Source of the DNA: Legionella santicrucis
GTDB lineage: Bacteria; Pseudomonadota; Gammaproteobacteria; Legionellales; Legionellaceae
DNA length: 64,000 nucleotides
Assembly (NCBI RefSeq): GCF_001468135.1
Contig: NZ_LNYU01000024.1
Coordinates: 1-64,000, forward strand
Direction: 5' to 3'
A program made the position numbers and the translations under genes. Shown piece after piece: positions 35,114 through 44,183 of the stretch. Position 1 is the first letter of the stretch. Each line of letters opens with the position of its first letter. The notes beneath the pieces are model-generated. The model saw only the letters and a program-made list of their open reading frames with translations, made no database searches and was not told where the DNA came from.

Positions 35114-35752
35114 TCAATATATGTTCTTTAGCTCAGAAGAATCTATTTGATTGATATGAATCAAATTAATTTTAATCAGATCCGCCAGAGTTTTTGCCTG
35201 CATTTTTTTCATGACTTTGGCACGATGAGCTTCAACTGTGGATATAGAGATATTAAGCTCATAAGCAATCTGTTTATTGAGCTTACCCTCAACAACTAAA
35301 TCCATGATTTGTTTTTCACGTTTGGTTAAACTATTTATGCGTCCATTAAAATCAGATTGCGAGCGAGGAATGTTAAAGTGATTTTTTTTCAAGCACTTCT
35401 GCGTCACTTCTAATAGATTCTGATGATTCACTGGTTTAAGAATGAAATCATAAGCACCAGCTTTCATAGCCCGTACAGCCATAGGAATATCACCATAGCC
35501 TGTAATGACGATTACAGCCAACTGATTATTTTTCGTATTAAGATGCTCTAGTACTTCAATGCCACTCATTATCGGCATTCTTACATCGATAATTAAACAG
35601 CCATTTTGGGATTCATTATAATTATCAAGAAAATTTTTGGCATTTTCATAGGTTTCTACGTTAAGATTTACTGACTCAAATAACCAACGAAATGATTTAC
35701 ATATTTGCGGATCATCATCCACAATATAAACAGTTGAATTATTAAAGGGCAT
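35114..35752 (-). CDS. FixJ/NarL-type response regulator
   Basis: The start at 35752 (MPFNNSTVYIVDDD) follows AAGGATAG; the ORF is open upstream without support. The 212-aa product has a receiver (residues 5-125) with Asp56 (LIIDVRMP) and the FixJ-like VITGYGDIPMAVRAMKAGAY segment, then a LuxR-type HTH: LTKREKQIMDLVVEGKLNKQ and ISTVEAHRAKVMKKMQAKTL. It is a DNA-binding regulator of the FixJ/TodT class. A truncated kinase lies immediately upstream, so its partner may now be another kinase, for example the FixL-like protein at 40261. Confidence 0.9.
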   Translation of the reverse strand: MPFNNSTVYIVDDDPQICKSFRWLFESVNLNVETYENAKNFLDNYNESQNGCLIIDVRMPIMSGIEVLEHLNTKNNQLAVIVITGYGDIPMAVRAMKAGAYDFILKPVNHQNLLEVTQKCLKKNHFNIPRSQSDFNGRINSLTKREKQIMDLVVEGKLNKQIAYELNISISTVEAHRAKVMKKMQAKTLADLIKINLIHINQIDSSELKNIY

Positions 35753-35908
35753 ATCGACTATCCTTGTGAAATATTGAGAGTGAGATACTGATTCCATGAG
35801 ATAAACATTGAGTATCAACAGTGACATAATCTTCGGAAAAAAGAGAGCGGCAATAAGTAAGCTTTTTTTCTAAGTCATCTTTTTCTATTAGAAAATTGCT
35901 TTTTATTG

Positions 35909-36310
35909 TTATGTTGAAGGCATATTTTTTAAGGATTTTAGCTTGAATTGAGTTGTATTCATACAAAAATCAGAAAGGTTATTTTCCAGTAATTCTAACT
36001 TTAATTCAATCTCATAGAGGTTTATTTCAAAAGTAAATAATGAAGTAATTTCCGTAATAAGATCAGGAATATAACTGTCTTTTTGTGAAATTATTTCGCG
36101 CATTTCATACACTTTATTAGCAAAAAGGTCTGTATGCTCCATAATTTTTTGTAAAGTACTTACCATTTGCTCTGAACTTAGATTATTATTTTTTAACCTA
36201 AGTTCACATCCGCCTAGATACGCTTTAATTACAGTTAAAGGCTGATTTAACTCGTGGATCAGCTGCAAAAGCAATTGTTCTGCTGAGCTTTTTTGTATGA
36301 GTCCATTCAT
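35909..36310 (-). pseudogene. Truncated histidine kinase (HisKA only)
   Basis: The first 133 codons carry a FixL-type H-box, LIHELNQPLTVIKAYLGGC (His19), and run to the region where the N-box should begin, but the frame ends there. No G1 (DxGxG) or G2 motif follows in any frame. Another frame continues for about 70 codons (NITIKSNFLIEKDDLEKKLT and on) towards the regulator gene without ATPase motifs. The catalytic domain is therefore missing, which makes this a decayed kinase or, less likely, a phospho-acceptor-only protein. It lies upstream of the FixJ-like regulator, as an original partner would. Confidence 0.6.
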
Positions 36311-36544
36311 CTAGCTGTTTTATCCTAAACGTATTTAAGCTCTCTGGATCCTAACACGAACACGTCAATGTACTCGACTAAGATTTACGTAAATATTATT
36401 TCATTAAGTTTATTTATTTTATTCTGGTTATCCCTAATAGTCACAAGGTAATAGTTAATAGTCATCTTAAAAGAAGTTTTAATAATATAAAAAAATCAAA
36501 TACAAAGATAAATAATATTCGATTTGTTCAGGAGATTTGTTTTT

Positions 36545-37285
36545 ATGAAACGAAAAATAGCAGTGGTTACTGGGGGGACGGGTGGAATAGGAACGGCAAT
36601 TTGTAGGCGTTTAGCGGCTGATTATCAGGTGATAGCGTGTTATTTTAAAAATGGAAAACACGATGAAGTGATTCAATGGCAAACTACGCAAAAAAATGCA
36701 GGCTATAATATTGATGTTTTATTTGCAAACTTAGTCAATTTTGCTGATTGTAAAAATATAACTTCGTTAATCATGGAGCGATTTGGGAGTATTGATATTT
36801 TAGTAAACAACGCAGGCATTACAAACGATATTAGTTTAAAGAAGATGGATCCACAACACTGGCAACAAGTCATTGATTCTAATTTAACCAGTACTTTCAA
36901 TATTACACGCAATGTTTTGCCTTATATGCTTGATAAAAACTATGGCCGTATTATTTGTATTTCTTCAATTAATGGCAGAAAGGGACAATTTGGCCAATGT
37001 AATTATGCGGCAACAAAATCTGCTTTATTCGGATTTACAAAGAGCTTAGCACTTGAAGTAGCCAATAAAGGAATTACGGCGAATACTATTTCTCCTGGGT
37101 ATATTGAAACCCCCATGCTTAATACTATGAAAAAGGAGGTGATTGATTCGATTACTAAAAGCATTCCGATTGGGCGTCTTGGAAGACCCGAGGAAGTTGC
37201 CCATGCCGTATCATTTTTAGTTGGAGATGAGGCTGGGTTTATCACAGGTGCTAATTTAGACATCAATGGCGGCCAATATATGTAA
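36545..37285 (+). CDS. phbB: Acetoacetyl-CoA reductase (PhaB/PhbB)
   Basis: The start at 36545 (MKRKIAVVTGGTGGIGTAIC) follows CAGGAGA; seven extra upstream codons are unlikely. The 246-aa SDR enzyme has the TGGTGGIG cofactor motif, NNAG, the catalytic Ser/Tyr/Lys in ICISSINGRKGQFGQCNYAA and TK, and PGYIETPML. The NGRKGQFGQ-x-NY segment is diagnostic for PhaB. It makes (R)-3-hydroxybutyryl-CoA with NADPH for polyhydroxybutyrate, the storage polymer of Legionella. No polymerase gene is adjacent. Confidence 0.92.
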   Translation: MKRKIAVVTGGTGGIGTAICRRLAADYQVIACYFKNGKHDEVIQWQTTQKNAGYNIDVLFANLVNFADCKNITSLIMERFGSIDILVNNAGITNDISLKKMDPQHWQQVIDSNLTSTFNITRNVLPYMLDKNYGRIICISSINGRKGQFGQCNYAATKSALFGFTKSLALEVANKGITANTISPGYIETPMLNTMKKEVIDSITKSIPIGRLGRPEEVAHAVSFLVGDEAGFITGANLDINGGQYM

Positions 37286-37335
37286 TTTAAATTGATTTAA
37301 ATATAAAAATTTTATTTTTTCATACTGGAAGGTTC

Positions 37336-37473
37336 ATGGAAGATATTAATATTAATGAAGAGATTAAAAGAGAAATGCAAATTTTGGTTTCTTTAATAAA
37401 GAACCAGGATGAAAGCGAATATATTAAATTTAATTGGGATGAGGAATTTGACGTGATACGTTCAAATAATTAA
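37336..37473 (+). CDS. Small acidic protein (45 aa)
   Basis: MEDININEEIKREMQILVSL continues to YIKFNWDEEFDVIRSNN. The product is acidic and helical. GGAAGG lies just before the ATG, and the gene starts 50 bp after phbB, so it may be co-transcribed. No family is recognised. It could be a short regulatory peptide or a leftover of a longer gene. Confidence 0.45.
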   Translation: MEDININEEIKREMQILVSLIKNQDESEYIKFNWDEEFDVIRSNN

Positions 37474-37609
37474 AGTGTTTCTTCTATTGTTGGTTAAACA
37501 ATGCTATCGAATATAGCAAGCCTGCTAATTATAGCGAATCATTTTGAATATATTTCGCGGTAATTTAATATAACTACACATGTCTTAACCTAACTTTTTA
37601 AGTAATGCA

Positions 37610-37990
37610 ATGTTATTAGAAAAAAATGAGAAATTTATTTTATTAATTGAAGATAATAATTCAGTGAGAGAAGCATTAGTTTGGACTTTGGAATATGCAG
37701 GATATTTAGTGGCAACAGTTCGAAATGGAGAAGAAGCATTAAGTTTTCTTGAAAACAACCCACTTCCTTTTGTTATCTTTTTAGACTTAATGATGCCTGT
37801 GCTTGATGGGTTTGAATTTAGAGAAAAAAAACGAACAAATCAGCAGATAAAAAATATTCCAACGATAATTGCTTCAGCTAAAACTAATTTGGAAAAAGTA
37901 GAAAGGATGCAATATGAATCATTCTTGCCGAAGCCTTTTGAACTTAATAACTTATTGGAACTCATAAGAAAATATCATGAGTTAAATTAG
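37610..37990 (+). CDS. Single-domain response regulator (receiver only)
   Basis: The 126-aa protein is a stand-alone REC domain: acidic pocket IEDNN (Glu14, Asp15), phospho-acceptor Asp59 in IFLDLMMPVLDGFEF, and the conserved Lys in SFLPKPFELNNLL. There is no output domain, so it would act as a phosphate shuttle or by protein contact. It is near kinase and regulator genes but has no kinase of its own. The Shine-Dalgarno before ATG 37610 is weak. Confidence 0.9.
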   Translation: MLLEKNEKFILLIEDNNSVREALVWTLEYAGYLVATVRNGEEALSFLENNPLPFVIFLDLMMPVLDGFEFREKKRTNQQIKNIPTIIASAKTNLEKVERMQYESFLPKPFELNNLLELIRKYHELN

Positions 37991-38440
37991 AATGCTGATC
38001 GTGAGGAATTTGTTGACAAAATTTAGATACTAAAGATCTTGTTGCTATTTAGAATCGCTTAGCCAAAAGCTTTTCCTCGAAATTTTTATGTAAGGCTTCG
38101 AGTTACTATTATTATGATGAACATGAGTTTTGAATTGGAACAATTTATCTAAATAGCTCTGTGCATGTGAATAATCAAAAAATTGGAATTCATCCTCAGA
38201 TGTAATTTTTGAATAGCTATCTAATAATAAGGACACATTGCTTCATGTATGGGAATATAGAACGCTAAAAAATGATAACAAGGCAAAGAGAAAAAACAAA
38301 GAAAGGAATATATCTGGTAATCCAACGGTAGTTAGTTTATTTGATGCATTTGATAAAATAACCTTTGAAAATGACCTAAAGATTCCGAAGGTAGTGAAAG
38401 ATAATATTGTTTCAAGAACAGAAATACGAGATAACTCAAC
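37991..38440. other. 450-bp gap with two doubtful short frames
   Basis: A minus-strand GTG-started frame (38045-38236, 63 codons, containing DYSHAQSYLDKLFQFKTHVH) and a plus-strand TTG-started frame (38238-38495) that runs into the 3' end of the reductase gene are both open. Neither has a good ribosome binding site or a recognisable domain. I regard them as remnants or chance. Confidence 0.35.
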
Positions 38441-39838
38441 TCACTCTGTTACTGCAGCAAACCAAAGATTAATACTTTCAACTAATGTAGGGTGAGCAAA
38501 CATAATGTCACGTAATTTTTGATAAGGTATATCCAATTCCATAGCCAATTGGATGACACCAAGGATTTCACCAGCCTCGGCACAAAAAATGGAAACACCT
38601 AAAATACGATCTGTTTTTGCATCAATAACCGCCTTCAGAACACCAATTGTTTCACCTTGTGTTTTTGCTCTAGGAACAACAATAGCAGGAATTTTTGCTA
38701 TTTTTAGGGAGTAACCTTCGGCAAGAGCTTGTGATTCTGTCATTCCAATTCGGGCAAGTTCTGGGTCAAGGAATACCGTATAGGGAATAAGTCGCCCATG
38801 TACTGAATGTTTGTTCTGTGGATTTTGTAAATTATGTTTGACTAAACGATAATCATCTAAAGATAAATGCGTAAACTGTGCCCCACCCTTTACATCTCCC
38901 AGAGCCCAAATACCTTTGGATGTAGTTTCGAGATATTCATTTACTTTAATAAAACCGCGCGCATCAAGCCCAACTCTTGTTTTATCTAAATTTAATCTCG
39001 CTGTATTTGCAACACGTCCCACAGCAATAAGAATATCGCTTCCACGAATAAACTTAGATTTTCCATCTTGATTTGCATTGATAATTATTTCGCCTTGTTC
39101 TTCTTGAATACTATTGATTTTAGTATTAAGAGTGAAATGAATTCCCTCTTTAGTTAACGTATCAAATACCTGCTCAGCAATATCTCTATCTTCACGGCTA
39201 ATAAACTTACTGTCTGCTTCTATCACCGTGATGTCCGCCCCCAAACGACGAAATAACTGAGCAAACTCTAAACCAATATAGCCGCCACCAACCACAAGCA
39301 AATGCCTAGGAACTCTATCAATATTCATTAAACTGTCATTAGTATAATATTTTACTTTGTCGAGCCCCGGAATAGGGGGGATAAAAGGTAAGGCACCGGT
39401 ATTAATAAAAATTTTATCTGCTGTAATTTCTAATACTTTTTGACCATCTCTTGGTGAGGATAAATTCACTTCAATCGTCTTAGGTCCTACAAAATGACCA
39501 TGACCCAGTAAAAGATCCATGCCTGAATCTAAAAATTGTTTTAAGTTTGCTTCACGCATCGAATTGACTATTGAATTCTTACGGGTACGAACCGCCTTAA
39601 AATCAACAGGAGCAAGATTAGCCTCTAAACCGTACGCTGTTGCTGAACGACAATAATGGGCTATCTTAGCTGATTGCACGAGCGCTTTTGTTGGTATGCA
39701 TGCCACATTAATGCAAGTACCGCCAATTTGATTGTCTTCAACCATAACAACTCGCTGCCCCGTTTTTGCTAAATCGACAGCCAGAGTTTTACCGCCTTTC
39801 CCGCCACCTAAAACGATCACATCGTATTTTAATGTCAT
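38441..39838 (-). CDS. FAD-dependent pyridine nucleotide-disulfide oxidoreductase (Lpd/MerA-like)
   Basis: The 465-aa flavoprotein has GGGKGGKTLAVDLA (FAD Rossmann), the redox motif GGTCINVACIPTKALVQSAK with the CxxxxC pair (here Cys-Ile-Asn-Val-Ala-Cys), an NAD(P) motif VVGGGYIGLEFAQLFRRLGA, IWALGDV and the C-terminal AHPTLVES with the active-site His-Pro-Thr. It is a class I disulfide reductase. Stand-alone members include Lpd-like, mercuric-reductase-like and RclA-like enzymes; no acyltransferase genes are near, so it is not obviously part of a 2-oxoacid dehydrogenase complex. No N-terminal HMA domain is present. Confidence 0.88.
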   Translation of the reverse strand: MTLKYDVIVLGGGKGGKTLAVDLAKTGQRVVMVEDNQIGGTCINVACIPTKALVQSAKIAHYCRSATAYGLEANLAPVDFKAVRTRKNSIVNSMREANLKQFLDSGMDLLLGHGHFVGPKTIEVNLSSPRDGQKVLEITADKIFINTGALPFIPPIPGLDKVKYYTNDSLMNIDRVPRHLLVVGGGYIGLEFAQLFRRLGADITVIEADSKFISREDRDIAEQVFDTLTKEGIHFTLNTKINSIQEEQGEIIINANQDGKSKFIRGSDILIAVGRVANTARLNLDKTRVGLDARGFIKVNEYLETTSKGIWALGDVKGGAQFTHLSLDDYRLVKHNLQNPQNKHSVHGRLIPYTVFLDPELARIGMTESQALAEGYSLKIAKIPAIVVPRAKTQGETIGVLKAVIDAKTDRILGVSIFCAEAGEILGVIQLAMELDIPYQKLRDIMFAHPTLVESINLWFAAVTE

Positions 39839-40260
39839 GATTTTTCCTAGATTGCATTAATCAAAGCCGTATACTTATAAACTATAGAAGCAAAATATCT
39901 TATTTTGAAATATCCTTCTGAGATTTAATGGGTTATTGAAGAGGTACTTTTTGTAGTGGTATTGCTGTTTCTATGGGAAGATACTCCAATCCTGCATCCT
40001 TACAAAAACAGCAGTTTGATAAAGCAAGAAAAACGTATAGGCATGTTGACAACAGGGAAAAATTACAGTTTCCAAGTTGATAAATAAGTTGCTGTAACAA
40101 GTACATTACTCCCAAAGAATAAGTTTGGAAATAATGGATAAACCGGATTTCATCTTTACAGATGACTTGTTAGTGTTGCTTTTTCTGCACCCAAGGAGTA
40201 AATAAAACAATTTATAAACGCTTTATTTTAAACACCAAGTATTATGAAGGAAATCATGAA
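39839..40260. other. 422-bp gap without recognised features
   Basis: The divergent promoter region lies between the disulfide reductase and the PAS kinase. A 60-codon minus-strand frame (39933-40115) has no ribosome binding site and a hydrophobic, cysteine-rich sequence unlike a real small protein. GAAGGAAATC just before 40261 is the ribosome binding site of the kinase. Confidence 0.45.
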
Positions 40261-41871
40261 ATGGATTTAACAATCAATGGAGAATCATCGTTCCAGACTA
40301 TACTCGAAATAAAACAATTACAAGAACAACTGTTACTGCAGCAAAAAAAATTACATGAAAAGGAACAAAAAATTGATGCTCTTTATGAAGAAATAAAGAG
40401 TTTACACGATCAATTTACTGAGTTTTACGATTTTAATCCTTCCGCTTTTTTGACTATTGATAAAAATTATCAAATACAAGCGGTTAATTTTCAATGTGCT
40501 TTTCTATTGAAGCACGATCGTAGTCAATTGATTAATAGAAATTTTTTGACACTAATAAATGCTTCCCACAATGACATTCTAAAAAAATGCATCCAAGCGG
40601 TATTGAAAAAACAGGTAAAAGAAACTTGTGAGCTGGAGTTATTATCAAAAGATGAAGAGCAAAAATGGGTATATTTGGAGTGTTTGTCTGCAAAAAATGA
40701 ATTATTACAGTTGGTTCTCAGAGATATAACCTACATACGACAATTAGAATCACAACAAATTCAATTAAAGCAATCCTTGGATACCTTCCAAGATTTATTG
40801 CACAATGTTCCTAACGCTATAGCTACTTTAGATAAAGAATTTTATTTTAAAATAATAAATGCATCTTTTATTAAAATTTTTGCAAAAACTTTTTCAATAG
40901 AAATTTGTTCAGGAATGAATTTTTTGACGCTTATTGCTGATATTTCAAAGTACAAACAAGAATTAATTAATGCTTGTTATCAAGCTCTATTAGGAAATGA
41001 AACGAACATCGTCATAGAAAATACTAATGAGCAATATAATACAATTTTTTATTTTGAAATAAATTTTCATCCTGTTTATAACCCTAATTCTCAAAATACG
41101 GAAATTATTTTGCTGATAAAGGATTTAACCAAATTTTATTTAAGAAAAAAATTAAGAATGAAAGAACAGTCGAAACTTGCTCAGGCCATTCGCTTGAATA
41201 CTATGGAGGGTATGGCATCCGCATTGGCACACGAAATCAACCAACCATTAACCGCGATTTTTCTTTACGCTCAAACTTGTCTTTTACAGATACAGAAAAA
41301 TGATCAAATTAATAAATTGGATAACCAGTTATTAAGTTTTTTGGAAAAAATCATCGCTCAAGCGAAGCAGGCTAGTGAAATAATGAGTCGAATGAAAAGT
41401 TTCATAAGTCAAGATGAAAATCTTTCCGAAGAAACTGATATTAATGTATTAATTCAAGATGCGATGATTTTTTTGAATTATGAATTAACTCATTCAAAAT
41501 TACAGATCAATTTAAATCTTGCAGAAGGGCTGCCTAATTTAAGCATCAATAGAATTCAAGTGATGCAAGTTATTTTAGATTTGGCAAGAAATAGCATAGA
41601 AGCAATGCGAGAAGAGACAAATGTCTCTTCTGAGCTGACGATACAAACAAAAGATACAGTTGGGTATATTGAAATTCATGTTCGAGACAATGGACCAGGC
41701 ATTATTCCAGAACACAGAGACCGAGTTTTGCATTCCTATTTTACTACCAAACCACAGGGTACTGGTTTAGGGCTTACTATGTGCCGAAACCTTGTCGAAT
41801 CATGCGGAGGTAAATTGTATGTAAAAAACAGCGAGGTGGGCGCTTGGTTTATTTTTACTTTACCAAAGTAA
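40261..41871 (+). CDS. PAS-domain sensor histidine kinase (FixL-like)
   Basis: The 536-aa cytoplasmic kinase starts with a coiled coil (residues 10-50), then two PAS domains (about 50-160 and 170-285; FYDFNPSAFLTIDKNYQIQA and NVPNAIATLDKEFYFKIINA), HisKA with His324 (ASALAHEINQPLTAIFLYAQ) and HATPase_c with NSIEAM, VRDNGPGI and GTGLGLTMCRNLVE. The H-box is of the FixL/NtrB type. No heme-binding His context is obvious in the PAS domains. No regulator follows it, so the FixJ-like protein at 35114 is a candidate partner. Confidence 0.9.
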   Translation: MDLTINGESSFQTILEIKQLQEQLLLQQKKLHEKEQKIDALYEEIKSLHDQFTEFYDFNPSAFLTIDKNYQIQAVNFQCAFLLKHDRSQLINRNFLTLINASHNDILKKCIQAVLKKQVKETCELELLSKDEEQKWVYLECLSAKNELLQLVLRDITYIRQLESQQIQLKQSLDTFQDLLHNVPNAIATLDKEFYFKIINASFIKIFAKTFSIEICSGMNFLTLIADISKYKQELINACYQALLGNETNIVIENTNEQYNTIFYFEINFHPVYNPNSQNTEIILLIKDLTKFYLRKKLRMKEQSKLAQAIRLNTMEGMASALAHEINQPLTAIFLYAQTCLLQIQKNDQINKLDNQLLSFLEKIIAQAKQASEIMSRMKSFISQDENLSEETDINVLIQDAMIFLNYELTHSKLQINLNLAEGLPNLSINRIQVMQVILDLARNSIEAMREETNVSSELTIQTKDTVGYIEIHVRDNGPGIIPEHRDRVLHSYFTTKPQGTGLGLTMCRNLVESCGGKLYVKNSEVGAWFIFTLPK

Positions 41872-42080
41872 TAGGGGCTTGTTGACCATTCATTTGAACA
41901 GGTTCTTGCAAAAGCTAGATTACCGCTTATCAAGCCCAGTAGGCAGAAAATGGGAACCAATGGTCAATAAAACTTTACAAAAAACTCCGCTAAGAACTTA
42001 GTAACATGGATTACGCTTGAATTATTATTTATTTGAATATAAAATGATCATTTTGATAAAATAGATATCTTTTGTAAGTT

Positions 42081-43223
42081 ATGAAAATTTATTTAGTAGG
42101 CGGTGCAGTCCGTGACAAATTACTTGGTTTCCATCCCAAAGATAATGACTGGGTTGTTGTGGGAGCAACTCGAGAGGAAATGTTAGAATTGGGCTATAAG
42201 CCAGTGCATAAGAATCAAGGAGTAAGTGATTTTCCTGTATTTTTGCATCCTGAGACCAAAGAAGAATACGCCCTTGCTCGCCGTGAAAAGCGAAACGGTT
42301 ATGGGCATGGTGGTTTTGAATTCGATACTTCTTCTTCGATTACTTTAGTAGATGATTTAAAGCGGCGAGACTTGACAATTAATGCTATGGCTTTCCTACT
42401 CGAAGAAGAAAAAATGGGTGAGTTAATTGATCCTTACAACGGAAAGGTTGATTTGGAAAAGCATATACTACGGCATATATCATCTGCATTTGTTGAAGAT
42501 CCTCTTCGACTAATACGTACTGCGCGTTTTGCTGCTTGTTTGGGTTTTGAAGTAGCTTCAGAAACAATGGAACTCATGACGCAAATGGTTATTGAAGGTA
42601 AAGTCAGTGAACTAAGCAAGGAGCGAATTTGGAAGGAAATGGAGCGTGCATTTATGGGGCCTCATCCAGAAAAATTTTTCGATGTGTTAAAAAAATGCAA
42701 TGCAGATCGTATTTTATTTCCTTATATAAAAATACCTGGTTCTGGTATCAAGGCCATGCAACGAGCCACAGATCATAAAAATTCAGCTCATGTCCGCTTC
42801 GCTGCTTTGATGCTTGATCTCACTCCAGAAGAAATAATTAAATTTTGTAAACAATTTAACGTACCAAACCAATACCGTGACTTGGCATTATTAACTACTA
42901 AAAATTTGCCACAGTTCCAACGCATCGCTGAACTTGATGCACCAGAATTATTAAATTTATTGACAGATATGGGCGCTTTTCAAAACAAGGAACGCTTCAA
43001 CGAATGCTTACATGTTTTTGAACGTTATACTGGATCGACTTACATTGAAAAAATACGTCATGCTTTTCAGGCAATTCAATCCATTAACACTAAAGAACTT
43101 TCTTCGAAATATATAGGCCATGAGATTACGAGAAGAATTAAAATATTGCGTATTGAAGCAATTCAACACTGCATGGATTCTAAGTTTGAAGAACACAAGT
43201 TTGATATTTGCAGTTTGAATTAA
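42081..43223 (+). CDS. cca: CCA-adding tRNA nucleotidyltransferase, HD domain degenerate
   Basis: The 380-aa enzyme opens MKIYLVGGAVRDKLLGFHPK with the DND catalytic carboxylates (Asp21, Asp23), EEYALARREKRNGYG, LKRRDLTINAMAF and EDPLRLIRTARFAA, all typical of class II gamma-proteobacterial CCA enzymes. E. coli Cca carries a C-terminal HD phosphohydrolase domain with a clear HD-LGK motif. Here the region aligned to it (HVRFAALMLDLTPEEIIKF) lacks the His and several flanking residues, and the protein is about 30 residues shorter. It should add CCA but probably has lost the 2',3'-cyclic phosphodiesterase and phosphatase activities. Confidence 0.93.
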   Translation: MKIYLVGGAVRDKLLGFHPKDNDWVVVGATREEMLELGYKPVHKNQGVSDFPVFLHPETKEEYALARREKRNGYGHGGFEFDTSSSITLVDDLKRRDLTINAMAFLLEEEKMGELIDPYNGKVDLEKHILRHISSAFVEDPLRLIRTARFAACLGFEVASETMELMTQMVIEGKVSELSKERIWKEMERAFMGPHPEKFFDVLKKCNADRILFPYIKIPGSGIKAMQRATDHKNSAHVRFAALMLDLTPEEIIKFCKQFNVPNQYRDLALLTTKNLPQFQRIAELDAPELLNLLTDMGAFQNKERFNECLHVFERYTGSTYIEKIRHAFQAIQSINTKELSSKYIGHEITRRIKILRIEAIQHCMDSKFEEHKFDICSLN

Positions 43224-43312
43224 ATAAAAAGCTACTTATAATTTACGATTTACTCTTTTTATGATTTATACACCCAGATAAAAACAATTCGCTTGAATGA
43301 GCCTATTGGGTG

Positions 43313-44035
43313 TTAAAATGAGTTAGGAGTAAATTCGGACAGTTCATAAATATTCAGTTCCTTTTCTATATCTGCAACTTGGGAAACAATACCCTCAAAA
43401 CCGCTTTTTCCAAAAAGTTTATGTTCTTCAGCCTCAAATTGTTCTCCCATTTCTTTATATTCATTCTCTGAAACAAGATGCCTAAGCGCTGGGAATAGAA
43501 CTGTATCTTCTCTTGCTGCATGTGGTTCATACATATTAATGAATTGAAATAGAATATGAATCAATTTCTTATTATGCGATTTAAATTGTTTTGGTTTAGA
43601 TAGTTCCAAAACAGAATCCGTTAATTTTCGTCCCACCTGATGTTGTATTTTGAGAGTGCTAACCAGAGTAATTAATTGGCCTTGTTTTTCAAAACGAGGA
43701 AATATAAAATTTTCCTCGAGTTTTTCATGATAATTTTCAATAAAACCTCGAATTATAGTAGCTGATTTATTAATGATGGCAGGGTTTAATTCCTGCTGTT
43801 CATTGATCCGATGAATCACTTCTCGATAGATTAGAATAATGCGTCGTAAAACACCATGCTCTCTCATTAAATCTTCATCTGGAGAAACCTCTTCCTCTTT
43901 TTCTTTCATGGCAGCAATTTTTTCTCCAGCAGCAAATATTGGTTTTGTGAGCACAGGACTGCTTATTAAAACCCCACCAAGAATTAAACTTGCTTTTTTA
44001 AGAAAATCTCGTCGACTTAAGAATTCTGATGACAT
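43313..44035 (-). CDS. Tat-exported hemerythrin-domain protein
   Basis: The 240-aa protein begins with a twin-arginine signal, SRRDFLKKASLILGG, with cleavage predicted after FAA (about residue 36). The mature part is a hemerythrin/HHE four-helix bundle: MREHGVLRRIILIY, NYHEKLEENFIFP, QHQVGRKL and PHAAREDTVLFPAL supply the expected His, Glu and Asp ligands of a di-iron site. Tat export fits folding with metal in the cytoplasm. A periplasmic O2, NO or iron-handling role is likely, but the specific ligand is unknown. GGGAGG lies upstream of the ATG. Confidence 0.88.
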   Translation of the reverse strand: MSSEFLSRRDFLKKASLILGGVLISSPVLTKPIFAAGEKIAAMKEKEEEVSPDEDLMREHGVLRRIILIYREVIHRINEQQELNPAIINKSATIIRGFIENYHEKLEENFIFPRFEKQGQLITLVSTLKIQHQVGRKLTDSVLELSKPKQFKSHNKKLIHILFQFINMYEPHAAREDTVLFPALRHLVSENEYKEMGEQFEAEEHKLFGKSGFEGIVSQVADIEKELNIYELSEFTPNSF

Positions 44036-44183
44036 AATGTTTCCTCCCTGAAAGAAATTAAAATACCTTATTTTTGTAGGTATAAGATATTAAGTAAAAC
44101 AATTATTTTAAAAATAAATTGTTTTTGATGATTTTCAAAATTGAGTTGGCGATAATTAAATTAAAAAATTTTAGGATGAGTGG

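Noticed and set aside
38045-38495. Two opposing short frames near the disulfide reductase 3' end
   Set aside because: Non-ATG starts, no ribosome binding sites and no recognisable family; one overlaps the reductase gene.
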